This document shows, one piece after another, positions 6,641-14,688 of a stretch of 41,043 nt of DNA. Both the position numbers and the translations under genes were made by a program. Below the pieces are notes generated by a model. That model was not told the origin of the DNA. It saw only the letters and a list, made by a program, of their open reading frames with translations, and made no database searches. The first letter of the stretch is position 1. Every line of letters begins with the position of its first letter. Origin of the DNA: Oscillospiraceae bacterium. GTDB taxonomy: Bacteria > Bacillota > Clostridia > Oscillospirales > Oscillospiraceae. Location: the NCBI GenBank assembly GCA_017410425.1, contig JAFQQV010000010.1, forward strand, positions 1-41,043, written 5' to 3'.

Positions 6641-6721
6641 GATGAACAATTTAAATATTTGAAATATATTCACTTGATTTATAATGTATAATGCCAACAT
6701 AACAATTTAAGGAGTAAACAT

Positions 6722-7720
6722 ATGAAAATCACAGTTGCAGGAAGCGGAGCCTGGGGCACTGCCTTGGCTATCTGCCTTTGTAATAATGGCCATGAGGTAA
6801 CTTTGTGGTCGCACAATCCGGATAAAGCGGCAGCTATGGATAAAGAGCGTATAAATCCCTCCCTCAAGGGTGTTGTTCTGCCCGAGGCACTGAAGGTTTC
6901 CGGCGATGCAGCATGCATTGAGGAAAGCTCCATGGTGGTCGTTGCAAGCCCCTCCTTTGCTATCCGAGGTGTATGCCGCAGCATAAAGCCCCATCTGAGA
7001 GATGATGTGGTGCTGGTGTCCGTCACAAAGGGTATTGAGCCCGGCTCCCTTCTGCGCATGAGCCAGATTGTCGAAGCAGAGACTGGCAAAACCGTCGTTG
7101 CTCTCACCGGCCCCAGCCATGCCGAGGAAGTATCCCGCGGCGTACCCACCGCAGTGGTTGCGGCTTGTCCCGACAAGGAAAAGGCAGAGCTGGTGCAGGA
7201 TGCATTTATCTCTGACAATTTCCGCGTATATACAAGCCCCGATATTGTTGGTGCAGAGCTGGGCGGCGCAGTGAAGAATGTTATCGCTCTTTGCGCCGGT
7301 GTTGTTGATGGTATGGGCTGCGGTGACAATACCAAGGCCATGCTCATGACCCGCGGCCTTACTGAGATGGCCCGTCTGGGCGTGTCCCTGGGAGCAACCA
7401 AAGAGAGCTTCTCCGGCCTTTCCGGCGTGGGAGATCTTATTGTTACCTGCACCTCCCAGCACTCCAGAAACAACCGCGCCGGCAGGCTTATCGGCAGCGG
7501 CCTCAGCGTAGCAGAGGCTATGGAAAAGAGCGGCGGCGTTGTTGAGGGCTACTATGCTGCAAAGTCCGTATGGGAGCTTGCTAAGAAGCAGAATGTGGAT
7601 ATGCCCATTATAAACGCAGCCTACAGCGTGCTTTATGAAAATCACGACACTCAGGACGTTATTACCCTCTTGATGCAGCGCAGACGCAAAGCTGAGAGCG
7701 AAGACCTCGGTTGGTTATAA
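6722..7720 (+). CDS. gpsA: NAD(P)-dependent glycerol-3-phosphate dehydrogenase
   Basis: 332 residues, the usual length. Reduces dihydroxyacetone phosphate to sn-glycerol-3-phosphate, the backbone for phospholipids. The N-terminal Rossmann motif GSGAWGTALA (7-16) binds NAD(P)H. LTGPSHAEEV (about 136-145) and GAELGGAVKNVIALCAGVVDGMGCGDNTKA (about 180-209) carry the conserved active-site Lys and Asn. SGVGDLIVTCTSQHSRNNRAG is the typical C-terminal signature. AAGGAG lies seven bases before the ATG. It stands alone, flanked by terminators, not next to plsY or der as in some Firmicutes. Confidence 0.97.
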   Translation: MKITVAGSGAWGTALAICLCNNGHEVTLWSHNPDKAAAMDKERINPSLKGVVLPEALKVSGDAACIEESSMVVVASPSFAIRGVCRSIKPHLRDDVVLVSVTKGIEPGSLLRMSQIVEAETGKTVVALTGPSHAEEVSRGVPTAVVAACPDKEKAELVQDAFISDNFRVYTSPDIVGAELGGAVKNVIALCAGVVDGMGCGDNTKAMLMTRGLTEMARLGVSLGATKESFSGLSGVGDLIVTCTSQHSRNNRAGRLIGSGLSVAEAMEKSGGVVEGYYAAKSVWELAKKQNVDMPIINAAYSVLYENHDTQDVITLLMQRRRKAESEDLGWL

Positions 7721-7732
7721 TTCACAAAAACT

Positions 7733-7770
7733 CAGGCCGTACACGGTAAATGTGTACGGCCTGTTAATTT
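7733..7770 (+). terminator. gpsA terminator
   Basis: 12-bp perfect stem CAGGCCGTACAC (7733-7744) with GTGTACGGCCTG (7752-7763), then TTAATTT. Confidence 0.85.
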
Positions 7771-7794
7771 AAATTGTCCAAATTAAAACTAATC

Positions 7795-7823
7795 TTGCGC
7801 TTTTATTAAAGCAAAGGTATACT
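7795..7823 (+). promoter_or_regulatory. fbp promoter
   Basis: TTGCGC (7795-7800), 17 bases, TATACT (7818-7823). Confidence 0.6.
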
Positions 7824-7886
7824 GAGCTTATACATGCGAACGGTAGTTAAATCAGCGTTTTATTTATCTTGAAAAAGGAGTAAGAA

Positions 7887-9869
7887 ATGACTGAATTTGG
7901 ATACGATGATAAGAACATGAGATACCTGAAAATGCTCTCCCGCAACTGGCCCACAATCCAGTCTGTCTGCACGGAGATTATCAATCTGCGCGCGCTGCTG
8001 AACCTGCCCAAGGGTACCGAGCATTTTATCAGTGATATCCATGGTGAATACGAAGGCTTCCGCCACATTCTGCGCAATGCATCCGGTAACGTCAAGAGAA
8101 AGATTGACCAGGCCCTGGATGATTACCTGCCCGCGGCTGACCGCGATAATCTGGCATCGCTCATCTATTACCCCGAGCAAAAGATGAGTGAGCTTAAGAA
8201 GAACGGTCTGCTTACCAAGGAGTGGTATACCATCACTCTCAAGCAGCTTATTGCCGTGTGTAAAATTACCACCTCCAAGTACACCCAGTCCAAGGTACGC
8301 GAGATGCTGCCCAAGGACTTTGAATATGTTATCACTGAGCTTATGACCACCGGCAGCAAGGACTTCAATAAAGAGGAGTACTACAGCCAGATCATAAACT
8401 CCATTATCGAAATTGAAGCTGCGGATAAGTTTATCATAGCCATGTGTTATCTTATCCACACCACTGTTATTGACAAGATACATATTGTCGGTGATATTTT
8501 TGACCGAGGCGACAGCCCCCATCTGGTTATGGAGGAACTGGAGCGCCAGCGCAATGTTGATATTCAGTGGGGCAACCATGACATTCTCTGGATGGGTGCT
8601 GCCGCCGGCAACAGAAGCTGCATAGCAAACGCTGTGCGTATCTGCCTGCGCTATAACAACTATGACTTCCTTGAGGACAGCTACGGCATTAATATCCGTC
8701 CGCTTTCCCAGTTTGCTACTGATGTGTATGCTGATGACCCCTGCACCTGCTTTACCCCCAAGAAGACCGGTCATGGCGCATATGAGGAGCGCAACAACGC
8801 TATCATTGCAAAAATGCAGAAGGCTATCAGCGTTATCCAGTTCAAGCTTGAGGGCCAGGATATCAAGGCCCACCCCGAGTACGGAATGGAAAACAGACTG
8901 CTGCTGGATAAGATGTATCTTGAAAAGGGTACCGTCAATATCCGCGGCAGGGAGTACAAGCTGCTGGATACCAATTTCCCCACCATTGACCCCAAGAACC
9001 CCTACGCCCTCACCTTTGAGGAGCAGAAGATAATCGACGGTCTGCAGACTTCCTTTGTCAACTGCGAAAAGCTCCAGCGCCATATTGAGCTGCTTTACAA
9101 GAAGGGCTCCATGTATAAATACTACAATAACAGCCTTATGTTCCATGGCTGCATCCCGATGAATGCCGACGGTACTTTCCGCGAGATGGATGTATATGGC
9201 GTCAAATGTCACGGTAAGGAGCTGTTTGAACGCTGTGAGACTCTGGTACGCCAGGGCCGCTATGCCCGCGAAGGAAGCGAAGCCAGAAAACTGGGCAGTG
9301 ATTTTATGTGGTATCTCTGGTGCGGCAGTAAGTCTCCTCTGTTTGGCAAGGATAAGATGGCTACCTTTGAGCGCTATTTTACTGATGACAAGGATCTGCA
9401 TAAGGAAGTGTCTGACCCCTACTTCAAACTGGCCTATACCTCAGAAATGGTGGACAAAATCCTTGAAGACTTTGGCATTGATAACTCCGAGGCAATCATC
9501 ATAAACGGACACATCCCTGTAAAAATCAAGAAGGGTGAAAGTCCCATCAAGGCAGACGGCAGACTTATTCTCATAGACGGCGGCCTCTCCAAGGCATATC
9601 AGTCTGTTACCGGTATTGCAGGATATACCCTTGTTTCCAACTCCCATCAGATATTCCTTGCCGAGCATGAGCCCTTTACCTCTGTTACCGACTCTGTACG
9701 CCACAATGCGGACGTTCATTCCAGAACCATCCCGGTAAGGAGCTTTGGCGGACGAAAGAAGATATCCGATACTGATGAAGGTAATGATATAGCCGTGCAG
9801 ATTCAGGATCTTGAAAAGCTGCTTGCTGCATATCGTGCCGGTGTTATCAAGCAGGGCAACGAACTTTAA
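7887..9869 (+). CDS. fbp: Fructose-1,6-bisphosphatase class III
   Basis: 660 residues, close to the family's usual length (about 640-670). Hydrolyses fructose-1,6-bisphosphate to fructose-6-phosphate in gluconeogenesis. This Firmicutes-type class belongs to the metallophosphoesterase superfamily, and its metal-binding blocks are all present: SDIHGEYEGF (about 49-58), GDIFDRGDSPH (about 203-213) and GNHDILWMGAAAGN (about 230-243). Later come NGHIPVK and the substrate-side IDGGLSKAYQ near the C-terminus. AAGGAG lies seven bases upstream of the ATG. It is a single gene between gpsA and the opposing spoIIID, with its own promoter and terminator. Confidence 0.97.
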   Translation: MTEFGYDDKNMRYLKMLSRNWPTIQSVCTEIINLRALLNLPKGTEHFISDIHGEYEGFRHILRNASGNVKRKIDQALDDYLPAADRDNLASLIYYPEQKMSELKKNGLLTKEWYTITLKQLIAVCKITTSKYTQSKVREMLPKDFEYVITELMTTGSKDFNKEEYYSQIINSIIEIEAADKFIIAMCYLIHTTVIDKIHIVGDIFDRGDSPHLVMEELERQRNVDIQWGNHDILWMGAAAGNRSCIANAVRICLRYNNYDFLEDSYGINIRPLSQFATDVYADDPCTCFTPKKTGHGAYEERNNAIIAKMQKAISVIQFKLEGQDIKAHPEYGMENRLLLDKMYLEKGTVNIRGREYKLLDTNFPTIDPKNPYALTFEEQKIIDGLQTSFVNCEKLQRHIELLYKKGSMYKYYNNSLMFHGCIPMNADGTFREMDVYGVKCHGKELFERCETLVRQGRYAREGSEARKLGSDFMWYLWCGSKSPLFGKDKMATFERYFTDDKDLHKEVSDPYFKLAYTSEMVDKILEDFGIDNSEAIIINGHIPVKIKKGESPIKADGRLILIDGGLSKAYQSVTGIAGYTLVSNSHQIFLAEHEPFTSVTDSVRHNADVHSRTIPVRSFGGRKKISDTDEGNDIAVQIQDLEKLLAAYRAGVIKQGNEL

Positions 9870-9873
9870 CTGA

Positions 9874-9906
9874 AAAACTCAGACGGTTTACCGTCTGAGT
9901 TTTTTT
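9874..9906 (+). terminator. Terminator between fbp and the converging spoIIID
   Basis: AAAACTCAGACGG (9874-9886) with CCGTCTGAGTTTT (9891-9903) and flanking A/T runs on both sides, so it can work in both directions. Confidence 0.9.
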
Positions 9907-10156
9907 ATTCATCACCTTTGTATTTTCGCCTTGTGGCAAGGCCGCCTCTTATATGGCGTTCTGCCTTGTTTATATCCAGAAGCTCGCGCACCTGCCTGAA
10001 AAGCGAAGGGTTCAGCCGCGGCAGCCTTTCGGTCAGGTCCTTATGTACCGTGGACTTGGAGATACCGAAATGCTTTGCGGCGCTGCGTACCGTGGCTTTG
10101 TTTTCTATGATGAACACTGCCAGGTCGCAGGCGCGCTGCTCAATATTTGTATACAA
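9905..10156 (-). CDS. spoIIID: Sporulation transcriptional regulator SpoIIID
   Basis: About 83 residues. A DNA-binding protein that acts in the mother cell during sporulation, turning sigma-E genes on or off before sigma-K. The helix-turn-helix TVRSAAKHFGISKSTVHKDLTERL and the basic tail RHIRGGLATRRKYKG match SpoIIID closely. The start is not an ATG. GTG codons at 10165 and 10162 overlap or crowd the AGGGAG (10170-10165), whereas TTG at 10156 lies eight bases beyond it, so TTG is preferred. A possible sigma-E promoter and a perfect 7+7 palindrome lie upstream. Its presence indicates a spore former. Confidence 0.93.
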   Translation of the reverse strand: MYTNIEQRACDLAVFIIENKATVRSAAKHFGISKSTVHKDLTERLPRLNPSLFRQVRELLDINKAERHIRGGLATRRKYKGDE

Positions 10157-10171
10157 ATGCACCACTCCCTG

Positions 10172-10188
10172 TTGACTACCTTAGTCAA
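10172..10188. promoter_or_regulatory. Perfect palindrome in the spoIIID leader (operator candidate)
   Basis: TTGACTA-CCT-TAGTCAA, at the probable transcription start between the -10 element and the ribosome binding site. It does not match the GGACAAG SpoIIID consensus as I know it, so another regulator or an RNA hairpin is possible. Confidence 0.5.
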
Positions 10189-10219
10189 TGTATATGAGCG
10201 GGAGAGTGGTGATATGTGC
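10188..10219 (-). promoter_or_regulatory. Candidate sigma-E promoter of spoIIID
   Basis: Minus strand GCACATATC (10219-10211), 14 bases, CATATACATT (10196-10187), compared with the sigma-E pattern ATA-N16-18-CATACA-T. B. subtilis spoIIID is transcribed by sigma-E. Confidence 0.45.
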
Positions 10220-10248
10220 AAGTGTAGAAGCGCTTGGATCAAGCATCA

Positions 10249-10505
10249 TAGGGGCGGATATTATCCGCCCGCAAACGGATGAGCAATGCTCGCCCCTACG
10301 GGATTGAACATATATTCCGACTTTGCGGTAGGGGCGAACTGTGTTCGCCAGTGGACCGATGAGGGCATCGGCCCCTACTTATGCAGATGAGTTGTAGGGC
10401 GGGGGCTTGCTCCCGCCGCTGCGATGTACAGAACAAAGCCATTGTATAATTAAAAAGCCTTCCCCTTGGGGTGAGGTGCCGAACTTGTGAGGCGGATGAG
10501 GGAAA
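10249..10505. repeat. Cluster of degenerate interspersed palindromic repeats
   Basis: The 450 bases without a gene between spoIIID and 10614 are filled by four units: GGGGCGGATATTATCCGCCC (10251-10270), GTAGGGGCGAACTGTGTTCG (10329-10348), GTAGGGCGGGGGCTTGCTCC (10395-10414) and a SERP-like CCTTCCCCTTGGGGTGAGG (10460-10478) ending in GGCGGATGAGGG. Families with the cores 'GTAGGGGCGGAT...' and 'CCTTCCCC...GGATGAGGG' are scattered through Oscillospirales genomes. No coding frame here looks real. Confidence 0.7.
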
Positions 10506-10538
10506 ACAAAAAATCAAGTTACAGTAGTTTTGCTGTCA

Positions 10539-10567
10539 TTGTAATTTGATGTCATAGAGAGTATAAT
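10539..10567 (+). promoter_or_regulatory. Promoter of the DUF805 gene
   Basis: TTGTAA (10539-10544), 17 bases, TATAAT (10562-10567). Confidence 0.6.
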
Positions 10568-10613
10568 TTTCACAGATAAAAGCAACCCTTGATATCACAC
10601 AGGAGGAAAGCTT

Positions 10614-11765
10614 ATGCGTTATTATTTCAGAGCACTTGGCAGATACTTTTGCATCGAAGGGAGAGCTTCACGAAAAGAACTATGGATGTTTATTCTGTTT
10701 GATTTTTTGTTTCTTTTGGGGTTCCTTTGTGTTGATTTTTATCTCGGTACTACTTTTACTGTTGATTATGAAGTATATGAGCCTTTTATGTTCGGCTATA
10801 TAGGAACATTTTATTACCTGTTTTCTCTTATTCCTGGATTTACTTTGAAGGTACGACGGCTTCATGACGTCAACAGAAGCGGTTTTTTGTGGCTGGTAAC
10901 TTATATCCCAATAATTTGCATTTATCCATATTGCCTGATTTTTTTCGCAGAAAGCAATCCTCATCCTAACAAATATGGCGATGTTCCGGAAAATGTGCGT
11001 GGATACCAGCCTAACGTATATGTCAATATTAATATGAACCAAGCCCATGACGGAAAATATGAGACAAGCTATGAAAAATACGAGGAGTACGAACCAGATA
11101 CTCAGAACTATTCTACTACCTCCGAAGAATATAATGTCCATGTTAAGAGGCACTACGCGGGCAAGCAAAGCCAAGATAACTATGTTTATGAGGAAAATGC
11201 ATACTCTGATTTTGAACCAGAAGCGCCTCAGAAAGAACAAGCATCTAATGCAACTTGCGCTCCCGAAAGCTTCGAGGATGAAGAACCATTTAATGAAACT
11301 GAGCCGAGCAAATCAGCTCTGGCATCACGTTCTTGGATTGTTATTGCAGTTGTTATCCTGCTTGTCATTGGGCTCTGTTTTGTTATTGATTCTCCCGGAT
11401 ATGGTAAGCAGAAACAAAATGCAGGTGGACAAAAAGAAATATTAGAGCTTTTTGACACAAAAAATACGGAGGCTCAGATTGCCGAATTCTTATCTGGTGA
11501 AAATGCCGGTTTCGCCTCTGACCGATTTTACTCCGACACGCCCTTACTTCGCATAAGCATGTCAGATGATGAAGCGACATTTGGCATAGTCAGAATATAT
11601 GATACATCTTATCATTTGAATGTTTCCGGCGATTGCATTGAGGCTGAATGGTATGACTATTATACCAGAGTATGTGTTTATCCCAAGAAAAGGGGTATTT
11701 CATACATTAATTTCAGCAATGAATTAAATGACGAGACATTCCAGGTGATGGTAGTTGTGGAGTGA
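10614..11765 (+). CDS. DUF805 membrane protein with an added C-terminal domain
   Basis: 383 residues. The N-terminal DUF805 domain (about 1-125) is recognised by FCIEGRASRKELWMFILF and RRLHDVNRSGFLWLVTYIPI and has about four membrane helices. An acidic, Tyr/Glu-rich cytoplasmic linker (about 130-235) follows, then one more helix (about 240-262, WIVIAVVILLVIGLCFVI). The last 120 residues form a probable extracytoplasmic beta-rich domain (QIAEFLSGENAGF, HLNVSGDCIEAEWYDYYTRVCVY). Typical DUF805 proteins are only 110-150 residues long, so the second half is an accretion. The function is unknown. GGAGGAAAG lies upstream of the ATG. Confidence 0.8.
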   Translation: MRYYFRALGRYFCIEGRASRKELWMFILFDFLFLLGFLCVDFYLGTTFTVDYEVYEPFMFGYIGTFYYLFSLIPGFTLKVRRLHDVNRSGFLWLVTYIPIICIYPYCLIFFAESNPHPNKYGDVPENVRGYQPNVYVNINMNQAHDGKYETSYEKYEEYEPDTQNYSTTSEEYNVHVKRHYAGKQSQDNYVYEENAYSDFEPEAPQKEQASNATCAPESFEDEEPFNETEPSKSALASRSWIVIAVVILLVIGLCFVIDSPGYGKQKQNAGGQKEILELFDTKNTEAQIAEFLSGENAGFASDRFYSDTPLLRISMSDDEATFGIVRIYDTSYHLNVSGDCIEAEWYDYYTRVCVYPKKRGISYINFSNELNDETFQVMVVVE

Positions 11766-11789
11766 ATTTTACGCCAAGATAGCAAGATA

Positions 11790-11825
11790 AAAGCACCATG
11801 CATTGTGCATGGTGCTTTTTTCTTT
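11790..11825. terminator. Bidirectional terminator between the DUF805 and clostripain genes
   Basis: AGCACCATGCA and TGCATGGTGCT arms around TTG, with a T run to the right and an A run (TTTT on the minus strand) to the left, placed between two converging genes. Confidence 0.9.
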
Positions 11826-11834
11826 ATGATTTAC

Positions 11835-14537
11835 TCAGAACGCAAGCCAATAGACGTTTCCGTAGATATCGGTGAGCTTATAGCTTGCTACGATATTGTC
11901 TGCGTTCAGGCGCAGGTTTTCAAGATAGAAGTCGGTGGACTCGACCACAAAGCCGCTGCCGAGGGTATAGCTTGCGCTGTAGCTGCCATCGTAGCCGTAG
12001 TAGTCGCAGAGGAATTCCACCCTGTCGCCGATCTGCAGGGGTACACAGCCCTTGGCCTGGGTGTCGGCCTCACCGTTTTCATAGAGGGGGTATGCGCCGG
12101 TGATAGCGCCGTAGGGATTGGCATCGTCGAAAATCACCTGGAGGTTTACAAACTCGCCGTTGAGCAGGGCTGGGATGCGTCCAATGGTGGTCCAGCTGCC
12201 GTCAGCATTCTCAGTGTCGGATACCAGATAGTAGGCTGCTACCTGACCGTCAACGCAGAGCCAGGTGCCGTCATGGTCGAGGATAAGATCATTGCCGTCA
12301 AACTCGAACACATTGTCAAGACCCAGGTCAATGTAGCCCTCGCCATCGTCCACAAAGAGGTTCAGCTCCAAAGTCTGGATAAGGGACCATTCCTCCTCGG
12401 TGAGGGAGAGCACGTCTCTGCCGCCGGAGTAGCTCACGCTGATGCGGCCGGGGTCAAGATAGTTCGTGGCGATCTTTTCTGCGGAACCGGCAATAAGCTC
12501 GGTATCAACCCAGGCGTATTCTGCGGGCATACTTCTGCCGCTGAAAGCGGAGAGCAGGCCTGCAAGGTCGGAGGCATTGAGGCTGTAGCCTGCGGACTGA
12601 TTGCCGCTGGAGTTATAGTAGCTGCCGGAGAGAGAACCCAGGGGAGAGGAGGAACCGCTGTAGCCGCCAATGAGGGATCCCAGCAGATCATTGTAATCTA
12701 CGCTGGAGCTGCCGTAAGAGTTACCATAGCTGCTGCCGTACATACTCTCAAAGAGGCTGCCCCAGTCACCCCAGCTGTCGCCGTAGCTGCTGCCGTAAGC
12801 GCTGTTCTGGGAGGCGGAAGAACCCACCTGAGCACCGTAGCCAAGGGAGGCAAAGCTCTTGATGCACTTGGAATAGGCAGAGTCCATGCCGATGGCTTCA
12901 TAGGTGTTGATGGCAGTGCTTACGCTGTTGAGTGTTTCGTAGGGGAAGTAGATGCTGAGACCATAGCAGCGGGAGATAGTGGTGCCGTTATACTTTACGC
13001 AGCTCTGCAGAGCTTCTGCCAGCGCTCTGGACTCCTTGCTGTCTATGCGCAGGGCGAGGTCAGTCAGGTCAACCTGATTGATTCTGGTGCTCTGGGCAAA
13101 CTGTCTGGCACCGGCACGTGCATTGGATACCTGCTTGTAATCGTCGCCGCTGATAAGCTCGGTGGTGGAGACGGAGAAATCACGGAAAACAGGGGGGATA
13201 GTGCCCTGCAGCTCTGCAAGGTCAGTGACGGACAGGGTAACCTGAGCGTTGTAGGACTTGGCGCGGCAGGCCTTTACATAGTCATCAATCAAGCCCTTGC
13301 TAAGCTGAAGCGTGGAGACGGATGTGTTGTCAGAAAGCTCGCTTATCCAGTCAGTGTAGTACCAGCCGGTGCCGGGCTCCACTTCCTCGGAGGCGATAAG
13401 ATAGTCTGCATAGTTACCGCAGACCATTGCGGTTTCAAGAGTAGCCATCAGACAGGCGTCAAAGCCTATCCAGTCAAACTTGACCTTTGCTTCCTTGAGA
13501 GCCTTGTTAATCTCACTAAGAGGCATGGAGCGGATGGAGGTGTTCTTTTCATCATAGCCAAAGCCGCTGATGGAGCCGCCGCCGTGGTCCCAGAAAATGA
13601 GAATGTTGCGGTTTGCAGGATAGTTCTTGTTGCAGTACTTGATAAAGTCGCGCAGATTAGCGGAATCGGTCATGGCGGCTTTGCCAAAGTTATCTTCAAG
13701 CCTTTCAAGACCGCCGCTGTGGACTTTGTATATCTGGTTTACAGAGTTGGAGACAACGCTGTTTTTCCATGCCTTACAGCCGCCGGTTTCCACAAGGATA
13801 TTTACCTTATCGGAGATATTGGCCTTGACCATTTCGCTCAGGTCACTGGTGGCCATACCGTACTTGCTTTCAAGGTCAGTGCCGCACATGTAGATCATCA
13901 CGGTAACAGTGTCATTGCCATTGCCCAGAGGGGTGTAGAACTTATCTCTGGACTGGGATGCGATGACGGTGTCCGGCTCGGAAGGCTCTTCAACTGCCTG
14001 GGGAGCCTCAGTCACCACGGGAGCGGGAGTCTGGCTGAAACCGGGCAGGGACTGGAGCAGACCGCCCATATTGGTATTACTGCTGCCGCTGGGGGTGCCG
14101 CCGGAATAAGTACTGCCGGAACCAAAAATATCTCCCTGCTCAAAGAGTGAAGATGTATCAAAGAGAGAGGAACTCTGGCCGGGAAGACTGTACTCAGGCT
14201 CTGCCTGTGTTTGCACCTGATACTGAGGAACGCTTACAGAAGAACCGCCTCCGAAGTTGCCGCTTATGAAGGAGAAGACAAGCACTGCGGCAATTACTAC
14301 AAGCAGCACGCGGCGAAGCTTCTTGGGAAGAATAGCAAAAATGGCCAGCAGACCCAGTATGCTGCCTGCGGAGGGGCCGGAACCTCTGCTTCCGCCGCCA
14401 GCGCGGCTGCCGCCGAAAGATCCGCGTCCGCTCTGGCTGTTTCCACCGACAGGGCCTCCGCCGGAAACGCGGCGACCGCGGCCCACACCGGCTGAGCCGG
14501 AGCCGACTCTTCTGTTTCTGCCATGGGGTTTGCTCAT
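11835..14537 (-). CDS. Membrane-anchored clostripain-family (C11) cysteine peptidase
   Basis: 900 residues from the ATG at 14537, with AAGGA seven bases upstream. The first 60 residues are Gly/Ser/Arg-rich and basic, followed by KKLRR and one membrane helix (about 75-93), then a long Ser/Gly/Pro stalk. The peptidase domain (about 195-560) has the catalytic dyad: His in FWDHGGGSISGFGYDE (about 318) and Cys in WIGFDACLMATLETA (about 362). Clostripain-type enzymes cleave after Arg. A Gly/Ser/Tyr-rich low-complexity stretch (about 575-650) leads to a C-terminal beta-rich domain that I do not recognise. The helix would leave the peptidase outside the cell, tethered to the membrane. The first two bases upstream of the start are not part of an operon; it is a single gene. 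Confidence 0.88.
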   Translation of the reverse strand: MSKPHGRNRRVGSGSAGVGRGRRVSGGGPVGGNSQSGRGSFGGSRAGGGSRGSGPSAGSILGLLAIFAILPKKLRRVLLVVIAAVLVFSFISGNFGGGSSVSVPQYQVQTQAEPEYSLPGQSSSLFDTSSLFEQGDIFGSGSTYSGGTPSGSSNTNMGGLLQSLPGFSQTPAPVVTEAPQAVEEPSEPDTVIASQSRDKFYTPLGNGNDTVTVMIYMCGTDLESKYGMATSDLSEMVKANISDKVNILVETGGCKAWKNSVVSNSVNQIYKVHSGGLERLEDNFGKAAMTDSANLRDFIKYCNKNYPANRNILIFWDHGGGSISGFGYDEKNTSIRSMPLSEINKALKEAKVKFDWIGFDACLMATLETAMVCGNYADYLIASEEVEPGTGWYYTDWISELSDNTSVSTLQLSKGLIDDYVKACRAKSYNAQVTLSVTDLAELQGTIPPVFRDFSVSTTELISGDDYKQVSNARAGARQFAQSTRINQVDLTDLALRIDSKESRALAEALQSCVKYNGTTISRCYGLSIYFPYETLNSVSTAINTYEAIGMDSAYSKCIKSFASLGYGAQVGSSASQNSAYGSSYGDSWGDWGSLFESMYGSSYGNSYGSSSVDYNDLLGSLIGGYSGSSSPLGSLSGSYYNSSGNQSAGYSLNASDLAGLLSAFSGRSMPAEYAWVDTELIAGSAEKIATNYLDPGRISVSYSGGRDVLSLTEEEWSLIQTLELNLFVDDGEGYIDLGLDNVFEFDGNDLILDHDGTWLCVDGQVAAYYLVSDTENADGSWTTIGRIPALLNGEFVNLQVIFDDANPYGAITGAYPLYENGEADTQAKGCVPLQIGDRVEFLCDYYGYDGSYSASYTLGSGFVVESTDFYLENLRLNADNIVASYKLTDIYGNVYWLAF

Positions 14538-14626
14538 TGGACATCCTTCTTTCAAATGGATTGGGAATTTGAAGTATTTGATGCTTGAATTTTAACATAG
14601 CGCAGGAAAAAAATAAATGCTTTTTG

Positions 14627-14655
14627 TTGACAAAAGGTAGAATGTTTTATATTGT
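14627..14655 (+). promoter_or_regulatory. Promoter of the PfkB kinase gene
   Basis: TTGACA (14627-14632), 17 bases, TATTGT (14650-14655); an overlapping TATATT gives a 15-base spacer. Confidence 0.55.
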
Positions 14656-14688
14656 GTTTATTAATATTGAAAAACTTTGGAGGCCCTC

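Noticed and set aside
7860..9401. 513-codon frame on the minus strand opposite fbp
   Set aside because: Lies wholly within fbp, whose catalytic motifs are intact; no ribosome binding site or recognisable domain.
11805..14150. 781-codon open frame on the plus strand opposite the clostripain-like gene
   Set aside because: Mirror frame of a real gene with strong codon bias; Ala/Val/Gly-rich translation without domains, and the minus-strand frame has the catalytic motifs and a ribosome binding site.
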